Origin: JAAUUE01 sp943370025
Lineage (GTDB): Bacteria; Cyanobacteriota; Cyanobacteriia; Cyanobacteriales; JAAUUE01
Direction: 5' to 3'
NCBI GenBank assembly: GCA_943370025.1
Contig: CALRPI020000017.1
Coordinates: 1 to 64,000 of the forward strand
Length of the DNA: 64,000 nt
Positions 1 to 8,158 of this stretch are shown in pieces. Under the pieces are notes generated by a model. That model was not told the DNA's origin, did no database searches, and worked only from the letters and a program-made list of their open reading frames with translations. Made by a program: the position numbers and the translations under genes. Every line of letters begins with the position of its first letter. Position 1 is the stretch's first letter.

Positions 1-318
1 TTCTAGAATATACAGCAGGCGTTTTCCCTGCTTACTAACTTCGGGGTGGGGATGCTTGGTTAATTTCCGGCATAGCTCGATCGCTGCCGGCAGATCGCCA
101 CTAGCTTCGTAGGCGGTGACTAACCAGATCTGAGCTTCTCCGCCTAGGCGAGAATTACGAGGAACTGGGGTATAGGGTTGAGCCATGCCGAGGGCGATCG
201 CTTTTTGCAAATAACTCACCGCCAAGCGATATTCCCCGCTTTCAAAAGCAGCTTGACCAGATTGGTACGCCTGATGAAATTCTATCTTGCCTTTATTTTT
301 CTCTTCTTCGTTGTTCAC
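1..318 (-). CDS. TPR-like cyanobacterial protein, C-terminus missing
   Basis: The reverse strand is open for 106 codons from a GTG at 318 to the window edge. The start is the only acceptable start codon after an in-frame TAG near 371. The product begins VNNEEEKNKGK and has one TPR-like helix pair (AYQSGQAAFESGEYRLAVSY, residues about 16-35), then NSRLGGEAQIWLVTAYEA and a second helical hairpin ending KQGKRLLYILE at the edge. This layout is known from a conserved cyanobacterial family of short TPR proteins of unknown function. The rest of the gene lies outside the window. The TPR character is seen; the role is unknown. Confidence 0.75.
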   Translation of the reverse strand, partial: MNNEEEKNKGKIEFHQAYQSGQAAFESGEYRLAVSYLQKAIALGMAQPYTPVPRNSRLGGEAQIWLVTAYEASGDLPAAIELCRKLTKHPHPEVSKQGKRLLYILE

Positions 319-411
319 TAATTTCTCAATATCTATGACTTTGTTGAGTTTCCTGAGGTCAACCTAACCTACCAAATCTTTTTTAGAATAAATGTTTAAT
401 GGGGTTTGATA

Positions 412-999
412 TTACTGTTGCTGAGAGAATATCTGCGCCGCCGTTAATCCCCAAGCCGGGACAACTTCAGAAGGTATGCGATCTTCTCCAGCAACTACGG
501 TATCTTCATACTGCCCATCGATCCATTTGCAAACTGTAATTTGCTGCTCCTCTGGGTCTACAATCCAGTATTCCATAATTTGCCTAGCCGCATACTCTGT
601 CCGTTTATAGCGATAATCACGGGAACGGTTAGAGGAACCGGGAGAAACTACTTCCACCACCAAGGCTGGCGGTGGCATGTCTAGGGTGATTAAAGAACGA
701 CTTGCCCCTACCAAAGCCGCCGCCGATGCTTCCGTATGTACCAACAAATCTGGCAACCGACAAGTCGCTCTTCCGCCCATCACAGCTACTTCAATATCTT
801 TGTGCCGGACTAGATAGCAAGAAAAGTGCTTGAGTAGCTCTACGAGGATGATCATAGCTACATCAGAGTTTTGCGTGTTTTCAGTGGGCATTTCTAGCAA
901 TACTCCATTTTCTAGCTCATAGCGAGTTTCTGTGCCATCGTCATAGTCTAGGTACTCAGCAAAGGTCAGAATTTTAGGAGCTACTGTGGTGGTAATCAT
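412..999 (-). CDS. Uma2 family (DUF820) putative endonuclease
   Basis: The 195-residue product fits the Uma2/DUF820 family, a PD-(D/E)XK nuclease fold greatly expanded in cyanobacteria. Family landmarks are the N-terminal LTFAEYLDYDD, RLPDLLVHTEA with the conserved Asp (about residue 83), PPALVVEVVSPGS with the conserved Glu (about 115) and the Y-x(2)-K pattern in YRYKRTEYA, followed by EYWIVDPEEQQI. The cellular role of Uma2 proteins is not settled; many sit alone near mobile DNA. It stands alone here, divergent from the TPR-like gene's orientation only by spacing, 125 bp from argB. A second Uma2 gene lies at 20826-21389. Family confident, activity inferred. Confidence 0.9.
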   Translation of the reverse strand: MITTTVAPKILTFAEYLDYDDGTETRYELENGVLLEMPTENTQNSDVAMIILVELLKHFSCYLVRHKDIEVAVMGGRATCRLPDLLVHTEASAAALVGASRSLITLDMPPPALVVEVVSPGSSNRSRDYRYKRTEYAARQIMEYWIVDPEEQQITVCKWIDGQYEDTVVAGEDRIPSEVVPAWGLTAAQIFSQQQ

Positions 1000-1123
1000 A
1001 TTTAACTATGGGTTTAACTATGGACTACTTTGTTAATTGCTTTTTAAGATCAACTATAATCCTAGCTTAATTGATTTTTGGGAACCAAAAATCCCCGCAC
1101 CTTGAGAACGGGGAGTATCAAAC

Positions 1124-2023
1124 TTAGGAATATAAGAATTCTGAAGCTACGATCATCGAGCCGATGCCTTGATCGGTAAAGGTTTCCAACAGCAACGCAT
1201 GGGGAATTCTGCCATCAATGATGTGGGCGGCGCGGACTCCTTGGGCGAGCGATCGGACACAACAGTTAACCTTAGGAATCATCCCACCAGCGACCACCCC
1301 GCTGGTAATTAGCTCCCGTGCCTCTTGAATATCCAGCTTAGGAATTAGTGTTGAGGTATCTTTATAATCGCGAAGGATTCCCGCCGTATCGGTCAAGAGC
1401 ATTAACTTCTCCGCGCCCAGGGCAGCAGCAATTTCCCCCGCTACTGTATCTGCATTGATATTGTATGCCTGCCCCATTTCATCCGCCGCCACACTAGAAA
1501 CCACCGGAATGTACCCATTATTCATCAAAGAATCTAGAAGCTTAATATTCACGCTGGTCACTTCCCCCACAAAACCCACATCACCCTGCCCCGATTGGGG
1601 ACGGGCGCGGATTAAGTTACCATCAGTGCCACACAAGCCCACTGCCTGCCCCCCGGCTTGATTGATCAGGGCAACGATTTCTTTGTTCACCCGACCGACT
1701 AACACCATCTCTACCACATCCATAGTGGCAGCATCGGTCACCCGTAAACCATTCTTAAATTGAGGCTCAATACCTAACTTTTCTAGCCAACTATTAATTT
1801 CTGGGCCACCACCGTGGACAACTACTGGGCGAAGACCAACACAAGCAAGAAATACAACATCTCGAATTACTTTGTCCTTGAGATTAGAATCCTTCATGGC
1901 GGCACCGCCATACTTGATCACAATATTGCGTCCTGCAAATTGCTGGATATAGGGTAGAGCTTCACTGAGTACCCGCACCCGGGTAGCTTCTTCGCGGCGA
2001 TAAAATTCACTCTCGTTGTTCAT
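1124..2023 (-). CDS. argB: Acetylglutamate kinase
   Basis: ArgB phosphorylates N-acetyl-L-glutamate with ATP, the second and controlled step of arginine synthesis, in the cytoplasm. The 299-residue length is normal for cyanobacteria. Motifs in order are VIKYGGAAM (phosphate-binding Lys near the N-terminus), VVHGGGPEIN (acetylglutamate-binding glycine loop), LVGRVNKEIV, NINADTVAGEIA and KLMLLTDTAGIL, ending in MIPKVNCCVRS and the HALLLE-TFTDQGIGS tail. In cyanobacteria this enzyme is inhibited by arginine and relieved by PII (GlnB); the N-terminal helix needed for arginine inhibition (residues 1-25) is present. No other arg gene is near, so it is a lone gene. Confidence 0.97.
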   Translation of the reverse strand: MNNESEFYRREEATRVRVLSEALPYIQQFAGRNIVIKYGGAAMKDSNLKDKVIRDVVFLACVGLRPVVVHGGGPEINSWLEKLGIEPQFKNGLRVTDAATMDVVEMVLVGRVNKEIVALINQAGGQAVGLCGTDGNLIRARPQSGQGDVGFVGEVTSVNIKLLDSLMNNGYIPVVSSVAADEMGQAYNINADTVAGEIAAALGAEKLMLLTDTAGILRDYKDTSTLIPKLDIQEARELITSGVVAGGMIPKVNCCVRSLAQGVRAAHIIDGRIPHALLLETFTDQGIGSMIVASEFLYS

Positions 2024-2109
2024 AGGACTAGAAAAATAGGTTAAGTTTTGGGAATTTTACCAGATGTGGCTAGGTTCTGCCTATTTAGTTCTCTCTTAAC
2101 CATACTTAT

Positions 2110-2252
2110 TTGGGACTTACGCACTGCCAACGGATTATCTAGATTTCTGGAAGTCTTTGTGGGCTTCGACTCCGCTCAGCCCACTCTCAAACCTAACATG
2201 GATAAGACTTTCAATATTTGTGGTGTGTCTCATTTAAATGTAAAGTGCTGTA
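2110..2252 (-). repeat. Remnant of element A followed by truncated element B
   Basis: The stretch starts with the conserved end of family A (GGGACTTACGCACTGCC) and runs into a reverse copy of family B, which ends AAAGTGCTGTA at 2252. The outer arm of B next to A is missing, so the copy is 5'-truncated. An 85-codon open frame across it (2048-2305) is made of repeat sequence and is not a gene. Confidence 0.75.
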
Positions 2253-2310
2253 TTTTAGGAAATTTTGGAGAAAGGAAATTTCAAGCGTTGCGAAGGATTT
2301 CCTGACTGTC

Positions 2311-3105
2311 TTATTGCCGCGAGGCGTTAAAAATAGCTTCCTTAACTTCTCCCGGATTTCCTAGGGGTTTAGGAGGTTCTCGATTCACAGAAACCGACAC
2401 TGCTCCAGCATTCCCTGCACTAATACTTAGTTTCTCCTTAGCCACAAACTTTCTTTCTGTCCCTCTGCCTAAGGTTCCTTCAAATTCAACCTTGCCATCT
2501 ATGGTTATTTGTAGCCAAGAATCTGCGGAGAGGTTAATGGTAGCTTCTACTCCCGAATTATTATTGGCTGAGGGAATGGGTGAGGGTTGAGTCACGATCT
2601 CCGGGGTGGAAGGGGGCTTGATCTCAGTTTTAGCGGAGGTATTCGGGCGGCTTCTGGCGATCGCATCCATGAAGGGTTGACGGAGGGAAGCGATTACCAC
2701 AATGCCGAGTACTGCACCTCCTGCTAGCAGGATTTTTCTGAGATGGGGTTTAAGTTTCAGAGAAACATCGGCTAATCTTTCCTCTATAGAGGGTGGCACT
2801 GGCTGGGCAATAATTTCCGAAACTATAGGAGTAATTTCTAAGGGAAAAGTATCTGCAAGGGTCTCGCCATCGACTTGCAAAATATTGCCATAGCGAAGGA
2901 TCAGCCCTTTAATATAAATGGGTTCTGGCAAAAGGGAAATATCTCCATCTTCGATCGCTTGGAGAAGGGGTGCCCGAATAAGTGTTTTTGCTGCCACTTC
3001 CTCTAAACTTACACCCATATCTAACCTCCTCTGTTGCAGAAAGGAGCCAATGGAGTGCAGTTGAGCGGATTGATCCGAATTTAGTTGATTCACTAATTTT
3101 CCCAA
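2311..3105 (-). CDS. RodZ-like HTH and DUF4115 membrane protein
   Basis: The 264-residue protein has an N-terminal Xre/Cro-type helix-turn-helix (residues about 17-80: IGSFLQQRRLDMGVSLEEVA, then IYIKGLILRYG). One membrane segment follows near residues 125-145 (KILLAGGAVLGIVVIAS). A proline/serine-rich linker leads to a C-terminal DUF4115 beta domain (about 188-255: SADSWLQITIDGKVEFEGTL). This order is that of RodZ, which links MreB filaments to the cell-wall elongation complex. Cyanobacterial versions are divergent and their role in shape is inferred. It is a lone gene with no mre genes near. Confidence 0.85.
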   Translation of the reverse strand: MGKLVNQLNSDQSAQLHSIGSFLQQRRLDMGVSLEEVAAKTLIRAPLLQAIEDGDISLLPEPIYIKGLILRYGNILQVDGETLADTFPLEITPIVSEIIAQPVPPSIEERLADVSLKLKPHLRKILLAGGAVLGIVVIASLRQPFMDAIARSRPNTSAKTEIKPPSTPEIVTQPSPIPSANNNSGVEATINLSADSWLQITIDGKVEFEGTLGRGTERKFVAKEKLSISAGNAGAVSVSVNREPPKPLGNPGEVKEAIFNASRQ

Positions 3106-3410
3106 TATAGTTTAACTACAGTTGTATTTTGCCACAAAATTTAAATTAGATATACTGAATCTTAGAACAATTGCAGAATTTCATTCCTTCGGTAAGTACT
3201 GAAAACTAGGTTTTATCTGTGATAGGTAGGGTCAGGTAGGCAATGCCTATCTTACTTACAGAAAGTGTGTGTAAGCCCCATGATTGATGAATTTGTCAGC
3301 CCGATGATTGATGAATTTGGTGGTGATGCAAAGTAATTTTTTGATTGATGGATTTTAGGGGACTTCGTGCCCCAAACTTCATTGCTATTTATGATAACCA
3401 GTTTATTTAA
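3106..3410. other. Gene-free stretch with short repeats
   Basis: No gene is seen. Two imperfect direct copies of GATGATTGATGAATTTG lie at about 3280-3320. A G-type hairpin unit (GCAAAGTAAT lead, GGGGACTTCGTGCCCC core) follows at about 3325-3380. Related G units occur at 22290-22347 and 60403-60470. Confidence 0.6.
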
Positions 3411-3489
3411 TAGTCCTAAAAAGGTATGGATATTAATGGTAAGGATTTTCCCTGCGCTGCGGGGGAAATCCTTACTTCTTTAGTACTAC
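3411..3489 (-). repeat. Palindromic element H, copy 1
   Basis: A 79-bp unit with imperfect 14-bp inverted ends, TAGTCCTAAAAAGG and, read from the other side, TAGTACTAAAGAAG. The core is a GC-rich hairpin (ATTTCCCCCGCAGC...). A second copy in opposite orientation with the same ends lies at 40737-40813. It sits just past the 3' end of the histidine kinase gene, where the hairpin could also act as a terminator. Confidence 0.7.
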
Positions 3490-3503
3490 CATTTATTTGA
3501 TTT

Positions 3504-5426
3504 TTACCCTCTATTGCTATTGTTTTCAAAAATAGGAATAGTAAAGTGGAAGCTACTGCCTTGATCTTTTCCAGCAGAGTCTGCCCAAATTTCTCCTCCC
3601 CAACCAGTGACGATCTGGCGACAAATCGCTAAGCCTAAACCCGTGCCACCGGTTGTCCGGCGTAATGCTCCTTCTTCTTGGTAGAAGCGATCGAAGACTT
3701 TTTCCAGACGATTGGGTTCGATGCCCCTGCCGGTATCAGCCACTGTTACTTCTAACATAGTTTGCCCCTTAGCTGCACTTTGGACACATACCGAGCCTTG
3801 AGGCGAAGTAAACTTACATGCATTATCCAATAATTTGGTTAAAACCTCCACTAACCATTCGCCATCGGCTTGGACTGGCGGCAAGTCTTGGGGTAGCTGG
3901 GTAATAATCTGGGGATGTTCTTGCTTCTCTCGGTGGGAGCGAATACTGCTGAGAGCCAGATCTACGCATTCTTGGATCGAGAGGGGTTCAGGATGCCATT
4001 CTACCCGTCCACTTTCTAAGCGGGAAAGGGTAAGAAAATCTTGAACTAGTTTCCGCATCCGCTCCGCATCAATTAGGGCAGTTTTCAGCATCACTTGGCG
4101 GATTTCGAGGGGCATATCCGGCTCAGCAGCGAGGCTTTCTAGACAAACTTGAATAGTAGATAAGGGGGTGCGGAGTTCGTGACCAGTGATGGCAACTAGG
4201 TTGCTGCGGGTGCGATCGAGGGCGGCGAGTTGTTGGTTGAGGTCTTCCAAATTACTATAGGCATCAGCTTGAATTAAGCCAATCCCGATCTGGGCGGCGA
4301 TCGCTTGGACAAGGCTAATTTCTGCTTCTGTCCACTGGTAAGGATTTTTCCCGTAGTAATGTAGCTCAACCATACCCAATAATTGATTTTGGTAGATCAC
4401 TGGAACTAACAGACAGGAGCGGGGGGCTGGTAAGGCAGGAAACCAGCCGGGAATAGCTTCTTCTGTATCAAGGACGAGATAAGGCTCAAAACCTGCTCTT
4501 TGCCAATATAAATAATCGGTTAGTTTCAGGCTCTGCCCTAGGAGGGAAGCAACCTCACCCCGGAGAAACTCATGGCGGAAGGTAACAGTGCGATCGCTAG
4601 CCTTGCATTGATAGATCAAACAACGAGAGCAATCCATTACCTGCCCTAGTTCCCGCGCTGCCACCTCAAGGATTTCCTCTGGGTTCAAACTGCGACGAAT
4701 GGCAGTCGTAATAAAGTTCAGCAATCGCTCCTTTTGTTCTTGAGCGGCGATCGAGCGATAGGTTTTGGTTAATTTATCCTGTCCTTCTTGGAGGTAAGCA
4801 ACCAATCTTTGGACAAAGGGATCGGGATTGAGACCAGTATTGGAAGAACTGAGAGGATTAGGGAAAAGATTGAGATAGTTGATTTTGGCGGCTTGAATCT
4901 TTTGAGCCAACTCTGGGCGGTAGGCTAAAATCCGATCGAGAAGCAGGGAAGCCGCTTGGCAGCTAATGGTGCGATCGAATGTCCATATGCCCTCAAAAAT
5001 CCTTGTAGAATCCAACCCTTCCGCTATAGTTGACTCGGTTTCCTGCTCTTGACAAATTAAACAATAGGAATATCTCTGACCAATGACAACTAAGTGCCAT
5101 TCTGATCTGAGGGGGTCTTGGGGATCAAAGGAGATATTTTCGTGGTATTCGGAAGAGTTCCGAAACTCGGTCTCTGGAGCTGAGAGAACATAAACTTGGT
5201 CGCTCTGTTGAGCAATTAGCCGATAGCGGTGTGCCTCTTGGCGATAAAAACGAGCTTGCTGGAAACTGGCAATTACTAAAGACTTGGCATCAGAGTCAGC
5301 CAAAACTTGGTCTTCCATGGCATGGGAGAGCGCCGTGAGGGACGATTTGAAGTAAACCTGAGTTTTGAGGTCAGGAAAACTCATTGATAAATCTGCTAGC
5401 AGGGAATTTTGAATCATTATCAGCAA
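3504..5426 (-). CDS. DICT-GAF sensor histidine kinase
   Basis: A 640-residue soluble kinase without membrane segments. Order: DICT sensory domain (about 20-130, SLVIASFQQARFYRQEAHRY then LVVIGQRYSYCLICQEQE), a helical linker, GAF domain (about 235-395, with MDCSRCLIYQC), HisKA with H-box ITGHELRTPLS (phospho-accepting His416) and HATPase_c (N-box LLDNACKF, G1 VADTGRGIEP, G2 TGGTGLGLAI). The DICT domain is known from cyanobacterial and actinobacterial two-component and diguanylate cyclase proteins, often tied to light signalling; the ligand is unknown. No response regulator is adjacent, so the partner is encoded elsewhere. Start could be M5 or M14 rather than M1. Confidence 0.93.
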   Translation of the reverse strand: MLIMIQNSLLADLSMSFPDLKTQVYFKSSLTALSHAMEDQVLADSDAKSLVIASFQQARFYRQEAHRYRLIAQQSDQVYVLSAPETEFRNSSEYHENISFDPQDPLRSEWHLVVIGQRYSYCLICQEQETESTIAEGLDSTRIFEGIWTFDRTISCQAASLLLDRILAYRPELAQKIQAAKINYLNLFPNPLSSSNTGLNPDPFVQRLVAYLQEGQDKLTKTYRSIAAQEQKERLLNFITTAIRRSLNPEEILEVAARELGQVMDCSRCLIYQCKASDRTVTFRHEFLRGEVASLLGQSLKLTDYLYWQRAGFEPYLVLDTEEAIPGWFPALPAPRSCLLVPVIYQNQLLGMVELHYYGKNPYQWTEAEISLVQAIAAQIGIGLIQADAYSNLEDLNQQLAALDRTRSNLVAITGHELRTPLSTIQVCLESLAAEPDMPLEIRQVMLKTALIDAERMRKLVQDFLTLSRLESGRVEWHPEPLSIQECVDLALSSIRSHREKQEHPQIITQLPQDLPPVQADGEWLVEVLTKLLDNACKFTSPQGSVCVQSAAKGQTMLEVTVADTGRGIEPNRLEKVFDRFYQEEGALRRTTGGTGLGLAICRQIVTGWGGEIWADSAGKDQGSSFHFTIPIFENNSNRG

Positions 5427-5595
5427 CTAGCCATCAACCTATGCTACTAAAAACCAGCATACAATAATCTGTTCATGGTTTGCTGATTTCTCTCCTGAGG
5501 ACTTAACTAGATGGTTTTTCTTCGGCTCCTCCCTATGGAACCCAAGTCTGCTATAGATCAGGAGGAGATAAACAAATCCGCCAAGGATCGATTGA

Positions 5596-5757
5596 TCTGC
5601 TCATGGCAAAGATGATCCTTGGGTACAAATTCTCTCGATCGAAGACCTACTTTCAGGCGCTAAGAAACCCCAATATCTCGACCTCAGCCTTGGTGACATC
5701 ACCTTCAAACGTGCCGAGAAAGAAAGCATAGTTTTCTTTCAATCAGAGTTGTTTTAA
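5596..5757 (+). pseudogene. C-terminal remnant of a site-specific DNA-methyltransferase
   Basis: After an in-frame TGA at 5593 the plus strand is open to TAA at 5755 and reads DDPWVQILSIEDLLSGAKKP, then LSLGDITFKRAEKE and FFQSELF-stop. The layout P-x-x-Q-I-L-(S/T)-I-E-(D/E)-L-L-x-G, a Tyr-Pro-like turn, TFK+A and a final Leu-Phe is what I know as the extreme C-terminus of cyanobacterial restriction-type DNA methylases. No start codon, catalytic motif or upstream body remains; 5500-5592 holds a short unconnected frame. It lies 18 bp before xisH. Remnant status is inferred from truncation; the family assignment rests on the tail alone. Confidence 0.5.
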
Positions 5758-5775
5758 TTATTTATACACACTATT

Positions 5776-6195
5776 ATGTCTAGAAGAGATACCCTACATT
5801 TATCACTACGTAGTACCCTCGAAAAAGATGGATGGACAATTACTGATGATCCGTTACTTCTAATTTTAGGGCAAACATTGCTAAAAGCTGATTTAGGAGC
5901 TGAAAAGGTCTTTGCTGCTGAAAAGGAGGGACAGAAAATTGCTGTTGAAATCAAAAATTTTGATTCACCTTCAGTAATCAGCGAACTGCAAAAAAACATA
6001 GGACAACTTCAGCTTTATCAATGGTCTTTAGAAGGACAAGAACCAGATCGGCAATTGTTTCTAGCTGTCAGTCAAGAAATATATTCAACACATTTTCAAA
6101 AACAAATTTTTCAGATTGCTATTCAGCGAAATAAAATTAACTTGTTAGTGTATGAACCAAATCAGGAGGTAATCATCCAATGGATAACGCAATAA
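5776..6195 (+). CDS. xisH: XisH family protein (fdxN-element excision factor type)
   Basis: The 139-residue protein matches XisH, first described in Anabaena as needed with XisF and XisI for excision of the fdxN element. It starts MSRRDTLHLSLRSTLEKDGW and carries LILGQTLLKADLGAEK, then KIAVEIKNF and ELQKNIGQLQLYQ. Asp39 and Glu58-x-Lys60 fit a PD-(D/E)XK nuclease core. It overlaps xisI by 16 nt, so the two are almost surely co-translated. No fdxN-type element or xisF is visible here, and many cyanobacteria without such elements carry several xisHI pairs, so the role in this organism is open. Confidence 0.93.
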   Translation: MSRRDTLHLSLRSTLEKDGWTITDDPLLLILGQTLLKADLGAEKVFAAEKEGQKIAVEIKNFDSPSVISELQKNIGQLQLYQWSLEGQEPDRQLFLAVSQEIYSTHFQKQIFQIAIQRNKINLLVYEPNQEVIIQWITQ

Positions 6196-6512
6196 ATTAT
6201 GCAGACATTCTGAAACAAACTGTAAAGGATGCCACCATCCATCAACCAAGATTGCAGAAAATCAAACTTTATCCGGTTTGTGATGTTGAATCCAGTAACT
6301 TTGTTGTTCTGGCAACAGGTGTTGATAACAAAAAATGGGTGGATTTTGTTGTATTTCATGCCCGACTGGTCGAAAAAGATAATGGCGATCGCAAAATTAT
6401 TATCGAAGAAGATAACTTTGAAGAAGGGCTAGTTGATTCACTAATTGCCGCAGGTATTAAGAAAGAAGATATTATTACTAGCAGCCAAGAAATACTCGCG
6501 TTATCGAGATAA
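6180..6512 (+). CDS. xisI: XisI family protein
   Basis: The 110-residue protein fits XisI, the regular partner of XisH. Family marks are the N-terminal MDNAINYADILKQTV, the core LYPVCDVESSNFVVLATG, a beta-rich KKWVDFVVFHARL stretch, and the C-terminal GLVDSLIAAGIKKEDII. It has no known catalytic residues. Its start lies inside xisH (16-nt overlap), and the pair forms a bicistron. A role as binding partner or regulator of the XisH nuclease-like protein is an inference from the constant pairing. Confidence 0.93.
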   Translation: MDNAINYADILKQTVKDATIHQPRLQKIKLYPVCDVESSNFVVLATGVDNKKWVDFVVFHARLVEKDNGDRKIIIEEDNFEEGLVDSLIAAGIKKEDIITSSQEILALSR

Positions 6513-6537
6513 TTGATTAGGCGTAGGCTGAGAATTT

Positions 6538-7551
6538 TTATGGATTGATATTTTGTTTTAAGATGATTTTGCCGATCGCATTACCCGTTTCCCAGTAACG
6601 ATGGGCGGCAGCTACTTGGTCGAAGCTAAAAGACCGGGGATCAATGAGGGGCTGAACTAGGCCTTTATCGACAAGACGAGCCAGATTAGTCAAAATCTGC
6701 CCATGCTTCTCTCTGCCTAGGTTGTGGAGCATGGGAATTAGCATGAATACTACGTGAAGAGTCAAACTTTTGCGGTGCATCAAACTCAGGTCGTGGGTAG
6801 AGTTGGTGGAAATAGAAACGACGGTTCCCTTGAGTTTGGCAGCGGCGAAAGAGCGATCGAGATTATCTTTACCAACCGTATCAATCACCAGATCAAAACC
6901 CCTGCCTTGGGTATGGGTCTGGACATAATCTGCCACCTCTTGCTCTTGATAATTGATCACCACATCAGCCCCTAGTTGGCTGGCGATCGCGGCTTTCTGT
7001 AGGGAAGAAACGGTGGTAAATACCTTTGCCCCTGCCCATTTTGCCAGTTGAATCGCGATCGACCCCACGCCCCCAGTGGCAGCATGGATCAGGACAGTCT
7101 GCCCCGCTTGGAGATTGCCTCGATCGAATAGTGCCTCCCAAGCTGTGATACTCACCAAAGGCAAAGCGGCGGCTTGTTCCAGAGTCAACGTGGCGGGTTT
7201 AAGAGCTACCAGATCCGCATCAGCCAAGAGAAATTCTGCCAAGGCTCCCCCCAATCCTTTCACCCCACCAGCACAGGCATAGACCTGATCCCCCACTTGA
7301 AATTTACTCACCCCTGCCCCTACTGCCGTCACCACCCCAGCCACATCTGAATGGAGAACTGCTGGCAACTCTGGGGCGATCGCTGGACCGAAGCGGCGAA
7401 TTTTGCAATCTACTGGGTTAACACTGGAAGCGGCTACCCGAATCAAGAGATGACCGGGAAGAATTGCGGGAACTGGCATTGTTAAAGGCTGCCAAACTTC
7501 CGGTTCTCCGAAAGCAGTGATCGCTTGGACTTGCATCTGTGACTGCATCAT
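6538..7551 (-). CDS. NAD(P)-dependent quinone oxidoreductase, MDR superfamily
   Basis: The 337-residue protein is a zinc-independent medium-chain dehydrogenase/reductase of the quinone oxidoreductase type. The GroES-like N-terminus (LLIRVAASSVNPVDCKIRRF) is followed by a Rossmann domain with the nucleotide-binding loop HAATGGVGSIAIQLAKWAGA near residues 152-172. The Cys/His ligands of zinc alcohol dehydrogenases are missing. It probably reduces quinones or alpha,beta-unsaturated carbonyls with NADPH; the substrate cannot be read from sequence. It is convergent with xisI (25 bp between ends) and divergent from the next gene, sharing an 83-bp upstream region. Confidence 0.9.
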   Translation of the reverse strand: MMQSQMQVQAITAFGEPEVWQPLTMPVPAILPGHLLIRVAASSVNPVDCKIRRFGPAIAPELPAVLHSDVAGVVTAVGAGVSKFQVGDQVYACAGGVKGLGGALAEFLLADADLVALKPATLTLEQAAALPLVSITAWEALFDRGNLQAGQTVLIHAATGGVGSIAIQLAKWAGAKVFTTVSSLQKAAIASQLGADVVINYQEQEVADYVQTHTQGRGFDLVIDTVGKDNLDRSFAAAKLKGTVVSISTNSTHDLSLMHRKSLTLHVVFMLIPMLHNLGREKHGQILTNLARLVDKGLVQPLIDPRSFSFDQVAAAHRYWETGNAIGKIILKQNINP

Positions 7552-7634
7552 AATTGTTCCTTATTTCCTTGTTTTCATCACCTGTGCTTGTAATAACATA
7601 GGGTAAAGTTGTCTACCCAGCATAATTAAATCCT

Positions 7635-8006
7635 ATGACTCAAGTTAGTTCCGTGGCTATTGCCAGATTACGATCGATGATAGCTGAATATCCCGAATCT
7701 CTAGTTGCCTTAGATGTGATTGAAGATTGTGAAGGAGATTTGGAGGATGCCGCCATGGTGTTGGCAATTCGCTACGGACTACAGCCAGACCAGAGTAATG
7801 CTAGTTGGCTGGGAGCGATCGCCCGTCAGTGCCGGGGGATTGTCTGCCAAGAATCCATGAAAAGTGACCTCCAGCAGGGAACCCTCGGTTCGGTAATTGC
7901 TTACCTAGCTGACAGTGCCTTAATTCCCTCCATCCTAGTAGCTCCGGTATTGATGTACATTCTGGAAATGGGAGTGGAAGAATTCTGTGATTTTGGTGAC
8001 CCTTAG
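7635..8006 (+). CDS. Conserved cyanobacterial hypothetical protein
   Basis: A 123-residue protein I recognise only as a conserved cyanobacterial type. It begins MTQVSSVAIARLRSMIAEYP and is predicted mainly helical, with an acidic stretch IEDCEGDLEDAAM (about 28-40), two cysteines in RQCRGIVCQE and a hydrophobic C-terminal helix LIPSILVAPVLMYILEMG (about 97-114) that could be buried or membrane-associated. It is divergent from the oxidoreductase and is followed by a strong hairpin at 8052-8084. No function is assigned. Confidence 0.75.
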   Translation: MTQVSSVAIARLRSMIAEYPESLVALDVIEDCEGDLEDAAMVLAIRYGLQPDQSNASWLGAIARQCRGIVCQESMKSDLQQGTLGSVIAYLADSALIPSILVAPVLMYILEMGVEEFCDFGDP

Positions 8007-8051
8007 AGGTTGTCAATCCACTACAAGACCACAAAATACTATTAAAAAGGT

Positions 8052-8084
8052 AAAGATGTCTCCTACGGCGTAAGAGACATCTTT
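8052..8084. terminator. Hairpin terminator between convergent genes
   Basis: A perfect 11-bp stem (AAAGATGTCTC and its complement, 11-nt loop) lies between the 3' ends of the convergent hypothetical gene (ends 8006) and apcF (ends 8159). Its arms begin AAA and end TTT, so it can serve either strand. Confidence 0.65.
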
Positions 8085-8158
8085 CAGGATAAGTTTATCT
8101 ACGATTCGTTTAATAAAAATCCTACTGCGCAGGGATAGCACGATCGCCATGACAGCAT

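Noticed and set aside
2048..2305. 85-codon open frame on the plus strand
   Set aside because: It runs through the A and B repeat remnants; the same frame reappears in other B copies (for example 16219-16401), so it is a product of the repeat and not a gene.
5776..6512. Active programmed excision element of the fdxN type
   Set aside because: No large serine recombinase (xisF), no recombination core sites and no split gene are visible; xisHI pairs are common without such elements.
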